Positions 29,301 through 36,910 of a DNA stretch of 64,000 nt are shown here, in pieces (the stretch's first letter is position 1; each line of letters opens with the position of its first letter). This DNA is from Candidatus Helarchaeota archaeon (GTDB lineage: Archaea; Asgardarchaeota; Lokiarchaeia; Helarchaeales; RDOG01), in the NCBI GenBank assembly GCA_019058315.1, contig JAHPZH010000001.1, positions 591,536 to 655,535 of the forward strand, read 5' to 3'. Position numbers and translations under genes: made by a program. The notes under the pieces are model-generated. The model was not told the origin of the DNA and ran no database searches. It saw only the letters and a list, made by a program, of their open reading frames with translations.

Positions 29301-31123
29301 TTGGTTATATGACTATTTGGGGGACAGGGGCTATCTCAATAGATAATAGCACAATTAATGACATATATACAGCTCAATCTTTAACTTCCTCACCAGTTGG
29401 CAATATTTTAATTACGAACTCAACTATCTCATGGGCATCTATTTCTGGGGAATTTATAGCGACCTTTATAAATTGTATAATTAATTCTTTGGTAGAAGGC
29501 ATTGTTGTTTATGATGGTACTGTTATAATAGATTCAACTGGGATAAGTGGGTCAGGAAGTTATACAAATTATACTCAAATCATTTCAAGTACAGTTTTTT
29601 CAAGGTCTTTAATGTTGATCGAAGTAAATAATACTGCTAATGTAATTATTAATGAAGGTTGGTATGGTAATATATATTTAATGCATGATGCAAGTGCCAC
29701 TCTAACTAATGCAAACATAGCAGGAATAGCTTTGTTCAATAATTCCAATGCTTTCATCCATAATTCTACTATAAACGGAACTTTGTTTGGGTTAATGAGT
29801 CTTGGGAGTTCTTATTTTTCAATTGATCAAAATTCCACTTTAAGTATGATGTTTTGTACGGCATCAAGTAATGGGACAATGACTAACTCTACGGTTCTTT
29901 CAAGATTAATCTTAGCCAATTCCGCAACATTGACCATTCTAAAATCTACAATCTTGGGAGTCGCTAAAATTATGGGGTCAAATTCAATTGATTATTCTCT
30001 TAAAATGTATAATTCATCAATTGATGTACTTGAGGGAATTATCTGGGATTATTTATTATTTTATGTAACTATTAAACCTTCAATAATATTAAATAGTCCA
30101 CAAAATCAAACTGTAATAAAAAAACCAGCATATATTGATCTTAAGATTTCAGATGATGATCTAGACCCCTCGACTGTGGAATGGATAGCAAACGTAACAC
30201 AACTTACTTGGACGAATTCTTTTATTGGGTCTTATGATATTGATCTATCTAGTTTTGCCAGTGACCAGACGGTGCAATTCTGGGTTAGAGCGAATGATAC
30301 TTTAGATAATCAGAATCTAATAACTTTTATTTTGACTTTTGATGATATTCCTCCAACTAAACCATCGAATCTAACAGCAATTATTCAAAAAGGCAATATT
30401 ACTATCTCTTGGAATTCATCTTCAGATTTTAATGCTATTTATTATCATATTTGGAGACATAGTAAAAGAGTTAGTAAATATTTAGGAAATACTACATCCA
30501 ATTTTTATATAGATCTCGAGAGTTTAAAACCAGGAAAATATACTTACGAGATAATTCCATTTGATGAAGCAAATAATACAGGAGAATCTATAAACATTAC
30601 TGTAAAAATACGAGGAAGAGATATATATTATCCATTTTTAGAACCCCCTAAAGATAATATAACCTTTATTATTTTCGTGATTATAGGATCTATAGCTGTA
30701 ACCACAAGCGTAGCAATTGTATATAGGAAATACAAAGGTTCAGAAAAAAAGCCTAAAAAAATAGGTAAGGAGACAGGACCAAAACGGAAAAAAAGAAAGA
30801 AATGGAAAGGTAAAATGGCTTTCAAAGTGGATTATATTGGAATCAGTGATCTTTCTGTAGAACTAAAGCTTAGAAATCTCACTAAATCCCCAATTCCTCT
30901 AGATTCCATTGAAGATGAAAATATTAGGGAATTTTATAGTCAAGAATTCAACATTTTATCTGTAGATGAAATAAATAGAATTTTAAAAATGCAAATTCCA
31001 GATATTTCTGATAAAATAGAAATATTGGATGAATTAGCTCGTTTATCTCCAGAAGAACGAAAAGATTTGATTGAATCTCTTGAAAAACTTAATCGATCAA
31101 GACTTAATAGTGAATTTCAATAA
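23330..31123 (+). CDS. Giant surface protein with three beta-propellers and a parallel beta-helix-like region
   Basis: This 2597-residue single-pass membrane protein has a signal peptide (about 8-28). Seven units of about 60 residues (about 61-470) each contain VSTEST, GNVHVAW and DIFYK, as expected of a seven-bladed propeller. A LamG/DUF1349-like domain follows (475-670). Eight TPLW-x-Y units (680-1018) resemble WD40/PQQ blades. Then come an Ig-like domain, a second block of seven VSTEST units (1124-1535), another Ig-like domain, and a long stretch of short N-x-S/T-rich strands (1640-2240) with parallel beta-helix character. An Ig/FnIII pair, a transmembrane helix (about 2443-2466) and a basic cytosolic tail of about 130 residues end the protein. 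Adhesion or glycan recognition is likely but inferred. The VSTEST blocks are more GC-rich than the rest. Confidence 0.8.
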   Translation: MKKDKFVNLILAYFLIIFIFLPVIHSPSSNFLPLWSKITITNEIPKHKLELETSALGWPMTEVVSTESTGNSYHPSIAVDGTGNVHVAWEDWTDYGGSGTDNDIFYKCWNATTGTWKTIEVVSTESMGDSYSPTIAADGFGNVHVAWYDLSDYGGSGTDWDIFYKRWNATTGTWSGFINTTDVISTESTDLSRKPSLAVDSSGNVHVAWEDCTDYGGSGTDNDIFYKCWNTSTSSWTTTVLISTESTGNSYNPSIAVDGSENVHVAWYDLTDYGGSGTDKDIFYKRWNATGIWSGFINTTDIVSTESSNDSWLLAIAVDGSGNVYVAWCDLTDYGGSGTDPDIFYKCWNTTTGIWNTTEVVSTESTGISFHPTIAVDGSGNVHVAWMDYTDYEGAGTDRDIFYKRRNAITGIWSGYVNASDVVSTESTGQFYNSSPTIAVDTTGNVHVAWDDSTNYGGSGTDHDIFYKHQINIANNYSDDFNSGTLDPKWIWHDGGEGESWNLTVNPGNLRIISTSKINAWWGNNGDNIIYMPYIYQNFSNIQYFEIITKVNPPDGNGKGNGIVLYEDDNNYIVLNNYRDSVGNILYAQYRSVGDPLTNIGVIRTTVNYFKLMRIGNLISYQYSNDGSSWNILANYTHNYNFIRMGIFCSSVGGGIFNSDFDFFNFTELAPSMPPPDPNTKTPLWKYDTGSSIYSVAITPNGQYIAVGTGNSLHFWDINSSTPLWSYYVGDVVQAVDMSEDGNYIVAGTGVLDQPGNVVLWQRSSSTPIWNYTGSGNFGSIAISADGNYIVAGDRLSNNLHLWHRDNSTPLWSFNPGSGNWESVAISSDGYYIVASDGFYHDYVYYFDRTSSTPMWNYQCGSDVWSVDISKDGQYYAAGSKDHKIYFWQNNSDTPVWDYSTSGEVFSVSISNDGSHIAAGSVDNNLYYFKTDNSTPQWSYTTGDDICSERTVSISGDGEYIAAGTKDSKIYFFYRNDSTPIWNFTTITGSIGAIDLSDTGQYLVAGGQDHYVYVFSQDNEMPPTSNHPLDIITTVSGTETINWTLYDDSGPGQYRIWVNDTNNNYYIWIDWTPWINNTNLIVPINRSTVGVFNYTIEYNNSNGTFGIPDIVIVKIEISVFNWTMTEVISTESTEDSSQPAIAVDNLGNVHVVWNDWTDYGGSDMDCDVFYKRWNAITSNWTLTEVVSTESTLDVWNLSIVADSSGNLHVVWSDWTDYGGSGTDNDIFYKFWNATSGTWSGYINATDVVSTESTGSSRDPAIAVDGSGNVHVVWTEWSNGDIFYKFWNSTSKTWNGNINATDVVSTEGTGQSWYPSIDVDGSGNVHVVWEDSSDYGDSGTDDDIFYKFWNVTSRIWSGNINTTDIVSTESTGGSWYPSIAVDSSGNVHVVWSDWTDYGGAGLKNDIFYKFWNVTSGTWGGNFNATDVVSTESTESSYSPSIFVDSFNNLHVVWEDHTDYGMSGTDNDIFYKLRNAPSGIWSGTVNITDIISTESTGSSWNPSIVVDGSGNIHVTWDDMTNYNGSGIDRDIFYKKKTITELPSPPTSNHPADIITPLSGTDTINWTLYDDFGPGQYRVWVNDTNNNYYIWVDWTIWTNNTNLAIPINRTAIGVFNYTIEYNNSIGLFGIPDTVLVFINLPAQSNSIIYGLNSSIGYNYHAIRIDLGDIIVENTLNLTPGKLNGTPVINSTILENSNVIYESFLDNINLFGNAKLTMRNIFETGLNIYLFNNSELILENCTLNSITACDTSKVWIKNTTINYIYDYINWSFPIIFDPSPDSSTIYVLQKSTISQVHLSGGSNFVVENSTIDWMTMQSLANIISGISRISLQATITNSTLNYLRLYRDSKATVFSSQLITAYVYDIAKLSLVASTITNLYYGIICNSGFTSIVDGVPSGGYINNTQLIGTSPSGSFELISVAVTGSASAYIEGWLTTTSFDLYLYDSSLAQLNYTFDANLICSYNNSQLDIENSIITTIMAYLNSSVTIQKNCSIGYMTIWGTGAISIDNSTINDIYTAQSLTSSPVGNILITNSTISWASISGEFIATFINCIINSLVEGIVVYDGTVIIDSTGISGSGSYTNYTQIISSTVFSRSLMLIEVNNTANVIINEGWYGNIYLMHDASATLTNANIAGIALFNNSNAFIHNSTINGTLFGLMSLGSSYFSIDQNSTLSMMFCTASSNGTMTNSTVLSRLILANSATLTILKSTILGVAKIMGSNSIDYSLKMYNSSIDVLEGIIWDYLLFYVTIKPSIILNSPQNQTVIKKPAYIDLKISDDDLDPSTVEWIANVTQLTWTNSFIGSYDIDLSSFASDQTVQFWVRANDTLDNQNLITFILTFDDIPPTKPSNLTAIIQKGNITISWNSSSDFNAIYYHIWRHSKRVSKYLGNTTSNFYIDLESLKPGKYTYEIIPFDEANNTGESINITVKIRGRDIYYPFLEPPKDNITFIIFVIIGSIAVTTSVAIVYRKYKGSEKKPKKIGKETGPKRKKRKKWKGKMAFKVDYIGISDLSVELKLRNLTKSPIPLDSIEDENIREFYSQEFNILSVDEINRILKMQIPDISDKIEILDELARLSPEERKDLIESLEKLNRSRLNSEFQ
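23513..24740 (+). repeat. Coding tandem repeat, seven units of about 180 bp
   Basis: Seven in-frame copies of the VSTEST...GNVHVAW...DIFYK blade, highly similar at DNA level (for example the recurring GGGAACGTGCACGTGGCG). They are clearly richer in G and C than flanking DNA, which suggests recent amplification or gene conversion. Period about 174-186 bases. Confidence 0.85.
26695..27935 (+). repeat. Coding tandem repeat, second block of seven units
   Basis: Seven further blades of the same family as the block at 23513-24740, with GNVHVVW replacing GNVHVAW in most units. One unit (near 27140-27190) is shortened, having lost the TDYGGSGTD loop. The two blocks are separated by the LamG-like and TPLW-propeller regions. 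Confidence 0.85.
30170..30645 (+). repeat. Upstream copy of a 3'-end coding duplication
   Basis: This stretch encodes the Ig/FnIII pair before the transmembrane segment and is closely similar to 35342-35815 in the next gene (shared QLTWTNSFIGSYDIDLSSFA, YHIWRHSKK/R and ESLKPGKYTYEIIPFDEANN). The similarity is clear at DNA level and indicates duplication or conversion between neighbouring genes. Confidence 0.8.
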
Positions 31124-31130
31124 TTAAGAA

Positions 31131-31189
31131 TGGTGGATAGGGGAGGATTCGAACCTCCAACCGCTCGGTTAACAGCCGAGTCCTATACC
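31131..31189 (-). pseudogene. 3' fragment of tRNA-Asn
   Basis: These 59 bases match the 3' part of tRNA-Asn at 35969-36045 (CCA, acceptor 3' strand, T arm, anticodon arm with GTT) with two mismatches, one at the discriminator. The D arm and 5' acceptor strand are missing; the sequence diverges into the leader of the next gene. It is either the remnant of a duplicated tRNA behind a duplicated gene end or an attachment-site scar. Confidence 0.8.
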
Positions 31190-31245
31190 CAAAAGGATTT
31201 GTTGTTTAAATGATTAGATGGAAATTCCAAAGGAGAAAAAACTCT

Positions 31246-34200
31246 ATGAATAGAAATAAACTCTCATATTTTGGTAAAATTCAATTTTTTATAATTTTAA
31301 TATTTATTCTTTCTATGTTTTCATCCATATCTTATCTTTGGTCGCCTTGGAGCTATAAAATGAACCCAAGATCTCATATTGGTGATCAGGTGTTATTTAA
31401 ATCCGATTATTATGGCTATGGTAACGAAATAATAATGATTGAGGATCCTGATGCAGACGTTACTCCTGGTCCTTTTAATGATATAATCATAGTTTTTATA
31501 AATAGCAGTTCCGATCCAGCTGGATTATTCGTAACTGGCGATGAATTCGATCCTGGAGTATTTGTTGTCACGATTGGATTCACTGATGGTCCTACCGTTG
31601 GAACATTTCTCCATGTTGAAGATGGTGATTTAATTATGGTCATATATAAAGGAGAGGTGTATGCATCTGATATTTGGCATAAAACATACACAGCTATAAT
31701 CCCAAAACCCCCAATGGAAGATGAATATCATGGTTTATCTTCTTATCATGTATTAAAAATTCTGGATCCAGACATGGACATTACAAACATTACAGAAACT
31801 TTTATCCCTGATAATTTAACCGCTAAAATTGATAGCACAAGCGATCCAATTGGAATTACAGCAACATTCATTGAACTTTTCCCAACTGATGGGGAATTTT
31901 ACTTTGTATTTTCATTCACTAATGGATCTACTTATGATGATTATCTCCACGTAGAAGATGGAGATACGATTAGTTTAACATATTACGATGAACATAATTA
32001 TCAAGGAGATAGTGTTTATCTCGAAGCAAATGCCACTTGGCACAAAACTTATACCGGAACAATTAATGTAAGTGTAACTGGGTCTGTATCTGCGGGTTTA
32101 GATGCTGTTGCTGAAGTAACAATTAATGATAAAGATTTAGATATAAATCCTCTAGTTCTTGATAATTATTCTTTGCCATTTAGTCCCCTCGAGGTCCATA
32201 CTCAAGGAAATAGTTCCAATCTAATTAAAATCCCTCTAAATGAAACTGGACCATCAACTGGGATATTCAAAGGAGTTTTTAATTTAACATTAGGTCCGAC
32301 AAATCAAGATATTCCTTCCCTTCACGTATATGATGGTGCAATTATAATATATACGTATTATGATGCACGAGATATGTATGGTGATTCGGTAAATTTATCT
32401 AAACAAGAACAATTCTTTTTACATCAAAATGGTGTTTTCATAATCGATGATCTTGAATATTTTGGAGATCCAGTTACTGTAAATGTAACAATTAAAGATA
32501 AAGATTTAAACCAACTTCCGACTGTTCAAGAAACTGCAACAATTAATGCATCAAGTAGTCCTTCGGATCTAATTAGTATTACTATCTACGAAAATGGTAC
32601 AAATAGTGATAAATTCATAGGTCAATTTGACATAGGCTCCCTTGTTACATCCGATCCTGATGACTATTTACATGCAAATACAGGAGAAAATATAACAATT
32701 ATATATTTTGATGAAAAAGATATAAATGGTACATCCCAAACGAGAATTGTTAACATAACTTGGTATGAATTTCCAGAGCCCCCATCAATAAAAGTGGTAG
32801 GACTAGTAAATAATTCCATAATCTGGTCTGGGACTCTACTTAATTTCAATGTCTCTGATAATTGGTTAATAGATTCTATTTGGTATAGAGTTAATTTTGG
32901 TCCTAATATTACAATTGATACTTCTATTGGTGTTCATAATTTTTCATTCGTAATAAATGCTACAATAGAAGATCCCTACTGGATTTATGGTTTAAATTAT
33001 ATTGACATTTTTGCTAATGACTCTTTAGGTTTCGAAACTATGAGTAGATTTATACTTACTCTTGATGACACTCTTATTAGAATTAGACCACTTAATCAAA
33101 CAAATATTGTGCCAGATGCAGACGGTAATATCCTTATTGAATGGAACTCTTCGCCAGCTTGGAATCCTATTAGCTTTGATATTTACCGCAGTACCACCCT
33201 TGGATTTACCCCCAATGCAACAAACCAAATAGCACAGGGAATAAGTGATATATACTATTTAGATAATGGAACTGTTGATGGTCTTCATTATTATACAATT
33301 ATCGGTTTTAATGGGACTAATAACTCAACTTATTGGGAATATAGTTCGATATTGATTATCGATATAACTCCACCTAGTTGGGTTTTACCTCCAACTTTTA
33401 CCAGTACTCCAGTTGGTACAGAAAACGCTCGACTTGCCTGGACTAACTCGTTTGACTCTTATGATATAGCTGGATTTTCAATCTATCGAGCTAATGTTGA
33501 TAATTTTACCCAAAGTGTGCGGATTGCCAACCTGACCGAATTAACTTATCTGGACACTAGTTTAAATGCGACAATTTATTATTATTGGATAACAGCATAT
33601 GATGAGAAAGGACAAGAAAGCGGACCATCATTTTCTAGAAGTGTTATCCTACCTGGATTTGACGACGGGGATATCAGTTGTAATAAAGGAGAATACTTTG
33701 GTGATGGGGTCATCGTCTATGTGAATATTACTGATTTGGATTTAAATCAAAACGATTTAACCATTCAGAACGTCACAGTAACTGCAAATACCTCAACATA
33801 TTCAATTAATTTTACCTGTCTAGAATTAGGTCCTAATAGTGATACTTTTGTAGGTAATTTTTCGTTAGTAACTACTGGTACTAATGATTCAACAGATGAG
33901 TTGAACATTACACCTGGAAGTACTATCACAATTTTTTATTTAGATGAAAAGAATAGCGCTGGGTATCCAATATATAGATCTGTTACGATATTTTGGATCG
34001 ACGATCCCCAACCCCCAATTATAGAATTGGACGCCCCTGCAAATAGTTCTATTGTTTGGAGTTGGGATACACTTTATTTCACTGTAAGAGATAATGTACG
34101 GGTAGATTCTGTTTGGTATAGAGTTAATGATGGTATTAATGTAACAGTTGCTACTGATATACAATTCGATGAATATTCATTTGGAATCCTTGTTAATTTA

Positions 34201-35937
34201 TCAGCTCCCGATTGGATTTATGGTTTTAATTATATTGATATTTTTGCTAATGACACTATGGGTATGGAAAATACTAGTAGATTTTCATTTATTATTGATG
34301 ATACCCTTATTAGAATTAGACCGCTTAATTTAACAAATATTGAGCCAGATGCAGACGGTAATATCCTCATTGAATGGAACTCTTCGCCAGCTTGGAATCC
34401 TATTAGCTTTGATATTTACCGCAGTACAATCCCTGGATTCATTCCCAATGCAACAAACCGAATAGCACAAGCGATACCTTGGTCAACTAATTATTATATA
34501 GATAATGGAACTGACGATGGTCTTCACTATTATACAATTATTGGATTTAATGGGACTCATAATTCAACTTGCTGGGAATATGGTTCAATATTAGTTAACG
34601 ATATTACTCCACCGATTCCACCCCAAGATATTAATGCTACTCCAGTTGGTACAAGTGGTGTTCGTCTCATCTGGACTGCCCCGCCAGCCTATTATGATGT
34701 GGTTGGATATTCAATCTACCGAGCTACTATAGATGATTTTGCCCAAAGTGTGTGGATTGCCAACGTGACCGAATTGACACATTTAGACACAGGTTTAAGT
34801 AGTGGACTTTATTTTTATTGGATAACAGCATATGACGAGAAAGGACAAGAAAGCGGACCATCATCACCGGAATTTGTTATATTACCTGGACCAGAAGATG
34901 GTCATATTGAAACTGATAGAGCAGGGTACTTTGGGGAAAATGTTACCGTTTATGTAACCATTACAGATCTAGACTTAAACCAAGATGATTTATCAGTTCA
35001 GGATGTTACTATAAACGTTTCAACTGGTTTTGAATTAATTTATGTAAATCTTTTTGAGTCCGGTTGTAATAATAATACTTTTTTTGGGAATTTTACCTTA
35101 GTTACTTACATTACAAACGATACTCTTGATTACATAAATGTTACTGACGGAGCTATTATTACCATTTCATATCTTGATGAAACGAACAGCCTTGATATTC
35201 CTGAATTATTTCATATTAATATTACTTGGAACTTGATCTCCCAAGCCCCAATAATAAATCTGATAAGCCCGGAGAATGAAACCACAGTTCAAAAACCTAA
35301 CTTAATTGATTTGAATATTTATGATCCAAACTTGGATCTTTCCACTGTGGAATGGAGGGCAAACACAACACAGCTTACTTGGACAAATTCGTTTATTGGG
35401 TCCTATGATATTGATCTATCGAGTTTTGCTAGTGACCAAACTGTGCAATTTTGGGTTAGAGCGAATGATACTGCAGATAATCAGAATTTAATAACTTTTG
35501 TTTTAACTTTTGATGATATTCCTCCAACCAAACCATCGAATATGACAGCAGTAATTCAAAAAGGTAATATTACAATCTCATGGAATACATCTTCAGATGT
35601 TCATATAGTTTATTATCATATTTGGCGACATAGTAAAAAAGAAAGTAAATATTTAGGAAATATCACATCCACTTTTTATACAGATCTCGAGAGTTTAAAA
35701 CCGGGAAAATATACTTATGAAATAATTCCATTTGATGAAGCAAATAATACAGGAGAATCTATAACCATTACTGTAAAAATCAGAGGAAAAGAAACTTATT
35801 ATCCATTCTTGGAACCACTTGATAATCAAGTGACTATTATAATAATAGCAATTTTAGGATCGATAGCTATGGTGATAGGTATTGCTGTATTATTAATGAG
35901 AAAAAAATTTATTTCAGCAAAAAACCATAGTAAATAA
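31246..35937 (+). CDS. Giant surface protein with repeated beta-sandwich and FnIII-like domains
   Basis: The frame is open from an ATG at 31210, but the ATG at 31246 has an AGGAG Shine-Dalgarno ten bases upstream and starts directly with a signal peptide (MNRNKLSYFGKIQFFIILIF), so I prefer it (1563 residues). The ectodomain has about five domains of roughly 100 residues with DxDLD, YLHxxxG and YxDE motifs, interleaved with Ig-like segments. FnIII-like pairs (GNILIEWNSSPAWNPISFDI, then YYYWITAYDEKGQESGPS) occur twice in an internal duplication. A transmembrane helix (VTIIIIAILGSIAMVIGIAV) and a tail of about 15 basic residues end it. It lacks the long cytosolic tail of the preceding protein. 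Surface-layer or adhesin role is inferred. Confidence 0.78.
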   Translation: MNRNKLSYFGKIQFFIILIFILSMFSSISYLWSPWSYKMNPRSHIGDQVLFKSDYYGYGNEIIMIEDPDADVTPGPFNDIIIVFINSSSDPAGLFVTGDEFDPGVFVVTIGFTDGPTVGTFLHVEDGDLIMVIYKGEVYASDIWHKTYTAIIPKPPMEDEYHGLSSYHVLKILDPDMDITNITETFIPDNLTAKIDSTSDPIGITATFIELFPTDGEFYFVFSFTNGSTYDDYLHVEDGDTISLTYYDEHNYQGDSVYLEANATWHKTYTGTINVSVTGSVSAGLDAVAEVTINDKDLDINPLVLDNYSLPFSPLEVHTQGNSSNLIKIPLNETGPSTGIFKGVFNLTLGPTNQDIPSLHVYDGAIIIYTYYDARDMYGDSVNLSKQEQFFLHQNGVFIIDDLEYFGDPVTVNVTIKDKDLNQLPTVQETATINASSSPSDLISITIYENGTNSDKFIGQFDIGSLVTSDPDDYLHANTGENITIIYFDEKDINGTSQTRIVNITWYEFPEPPSIKVVGLVNNSIIWSGTLLNFNVSDNWLIDSIWYRVNFGPNITIDTSIGVHNFSFVINATIEDPYWIYGLNYIDIFANDSLGFETMSRFILTLDDTLIRIRPLNQTNIVPDADGNILIEWNSSPAWNPISFDIYRSTTLGFTPNATNQIAQGISDIYYLDNGTVDGLHYYTIIGFNGTNNSTYWEYSSILIIDITPPSWVLPPTFTSTPVGTENARLAWTNSFDSYDIAGFSIYRANVDNFTQSVRIANLTELTYLDTSLNATIYYYWITAYDEKGQESGPSFSRSVILPGFDDGDISCNKGEYFGDGVIVYVNITDLDLNQNDLTIQNVTVTANTSTYSINFTCLELGPNSDTFVGNFSLVTTGTNDSTDELNITPGSTITIFYLDEKNSAGYPIYRSVTIFWIDDPQPPIIELDAPANSSIVWSWDTLYFTVRDNVRVDSVWYRVNDGINVTVATDIQFDEYSFGILVNLSAPDWIYGFNYIDIFANDTMGMENTSRFSFIIDDTLIRIRPLNLTNIEPDADGNILIEWNSSPAWNPISFDIYRSTIPGFIPNATNRIAQAIPWSTNYYIDNGTDDGLHYYTIIGFNGTHNSTCWEYGSILVNDITPPIPPQDINATPVGTSGVRLIWTAPPAYYDVVGYSIYRATIDDFAQSVWIANVTELTHLDTGLSSGLYFYWITAYDEKGQESGPSSPEFVILPGPEDGHIETDRAGYFGENVTVYVTITDLDLNQDDLSVQDVTINVSTGFELIYVNLFESGCNNNTFFGNFTLVTYITNDTLDYINVTDGAIITISYLDETNSLDIPELFHINITWNLISQAPIINLISPENETTVQKPNLIDLNIYDPNLDLSTVEWRANTTQLTWTNSFIGSYDIDLSSFASDQTVQFWVRANDTADNQNLITFVLTFDDIPPTKPSNMTAVIQKGNITISWNTSSDVHIVYYHIWRHSKKESKYLGNITSTFYTDLESLKPGKYTYEIIPFDEANNTGESITITVKIRGKETYYPFLEPLDNQVTIIIIAILGSIAMVIGIAVLLMRKKFISAKNHSK
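35342..35815 (+). repeat. Downstream copy of the 3'-end coding duplication
   Basis: Partner of 30170-30645. Both gene ends are followed by tRNA-Asn sequence (full here, truncated at 31131), so the duplicated block probably included the gene 3' end and the convergent tRNA. Confidence 0.8.
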
Positions 35938-35968
35938 GTAAAGCTAATAAAATAACAATAATTTAAAA

Positions 35969-36045
35969 TGGCGGATAGGGGAGGATTCGAACCTCCAACC
36001 GCTCGGTTAACAGCCGAGTGCTATACCTGATTAAGCCACCTACCC
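35969..36045 (-). tRNA. tRNA-Asn(GTT)
   Basis: Acceptor GGGTAGG pairs with CCTATCC (one G-U), anticodon stem CTCGG/CCGAG encloses CTGTTAA, T arm GGAGG-TTCGAAT-CCTCC. CCA is encoded and followed by a T run. No intron. It is the last gene of the array in the direction of transcription. Confidence 0.95.
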
Positions 36046-36052
36046 ATTTTAA

Positions 36053-36127
36053 TGGGATGGAGATCGGGAATTGAACCCGAGTCTATTGAGCCACAATCAA
36101 TTATTCTACCATTAAACTATCTCCACC
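36053..36127 (-). tRNA. tRNA-His(GTG)
   Basis: Anticodon loop TTGTGGC within ATTGA/TCAAT, T arm TCGGG-TTCAATT-CCCGA. The extra 5' G (position -1) faces discriminator C, the histidine identity feature. CCA is encoded. No intron. Confidence 0.93.
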
Positions 36128-36133
36128 AAAATT

Positions 36134-36243
36134 TGGTGCGGATGGGGAGATTTGAACTCCCGTTTTTAGATTTCAGCAGTTTTTGGCGTTCTAGTCCAAA
36201 TAATTTGGAAGTCTAAATGTCTAAACCTCTAACGTACATCCGC
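36134..36243 (-). tRNA. tRNA-Gly(TCC), intron-containing
   Basis: Acceptor GCGGATG/CATCCGC, T arm GGGAG-TTCAAAT-CTCCC, CCA encoded. The anticodon stem TTAGA/TCTAA opens into CTTCCAA, giving TCC, and about 35 extra bases interrupt the loop. The intron can form the hairpin TCCAAAT/ATTTGGA, and its predicted bulge-helix-bulge is poorer than in the other genes, so the splice sites and thus the anticodon are less certain. Confidence 0.75.
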
Positions 36244-36250
36244 AAAAAAA

Positions 36251-36621
36251 TTAGAGAATTAAGGCAGGCACTGTAATAAATTGCACTGGATTTCTCTTGT
36301 TATACTTTCTATGACATTCCCAACACCATGTAATATTGTTTGTTAATGTTTCAACTTTATAAGCTGAACCGTTACACTTTCCAATAATATGGTGTCGTGT
36401 CAAGTAATTGTTTGGGTCTAGTTTATTTTGTTTTACACCGCATTTCTGACAGGTAAATTTATCTCTATTGTAGATAAATAACCGGAGCTTTAGTTGAAAT
36501 CGCCCGCAGTGTGGACATTGAATGTAACCGATAACTTCTTTATTGAATTGTTTGCATTGTTTGTATTCTTTTTTCAGACCTTTTATTGTTTTTTTACAAT
36601 AAATACACTTAAATCACACAT
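36251..36621 (-). CDS. HNH homing-type endonuclease with zinc ribbons, start disturbed
   Basis: A frame of about 120 codons (36613-36251) reads two C-x2-C knuckles (KCIYCKK and IQCPHCGRF), a further FTCQKCGV pair, then the HNH core LTRHHIIGKCNGSAYKVETL and WCWECHRKYN with the metal-binding His and Cys residues. HNH proteins of this kind are nucleases encoded by introns and mobile elements. The frame has no ATG, GTG or TTG before the HNH core. An ATG at 36621-36619 after a GAGGTG run is one base out of frame and encodes MCDLS, so a one-base frameshift near 36610 or a non-standard start is needed. It lies between tRNA-Gly and tRNA-Tyr on the same strand. It may be a recent pseudogene or use recoding. 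Confidence 0.7.
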
Positions 36622-36641
36622 CACCTCTTTTTGTTTGTTGA

Positions 36642-36713
36642 TCCGACTGTGCGGATTTGAACCACAATATCACAGATCTACAGTCTGCTGCCGTACCAGT
36701 TGGCTACAGTCGG
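36642..36713 (-). tRNA. tRNA-Tyr(GTA)
   Basis: Acceptor CCGACTG/CAGTCGG, anticodon loop CTGTAGA within CAGA/TCTG, T arm TGTGG-TTCAAAT-CCGCA. The C1-G72 pair is the archaeal tyrosine identity element. CCA is not encoded. No intron. Confidence 0.93.
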
Positions 36714-36793
36714 TATTTTAATAAAGATGGGTAGGGTCTAATTCAAAAAAAATAAAAGGGATTGATGGTAAGTCTAATTATATTAAGATATTT

Positions 36794-36910
36794 TTAATCA
36801 ACTTCCTTAGACATCGGACTTAATACAACCTCTACGACTTTTTCAACAACTTTCATTTCTTCTGCTTCTTTTTCCGTCAAATATGCATAATAACCCATAT
36901 ATTGTTGCAA
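36794..36910 (-). CDS. 38-residue small protein with strong Shine-Dalgarno
   Basis: A TTG start follows GGAGGTGA by six bases, an almost ideal ribosome-binding site. The product begins MQQYMGYYAYLTEKEAEEMK and continues as an acidic/hydrophobic helix (VVEKVVEVVLSPMSKEVD). It has no relation I recognise and lies between tRNA-Tyr and tRNA-Val on the same strand. The strong ribosome site in a genome where many starts lack one argues that it is translated. Confidence 0.6.
   Translation of the reverse strand: MQQYMGYYAYLTEKEAEEMKVVEKVVEVVLSPMSKEVD

Noticed and set aside
31131..31210. A second functional tRNA-Asn
   Set aside because: The 5' acceptor strand and the D arm are missing and no distant 5' half with matching acceptor was found.
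36494..36721. A 75-codon plus-strand open frame
   Set aside because: It runs antisense to the HNH gene and tRNA-Tyr; the minus-strand frame has clear zinc and HNH motifs.
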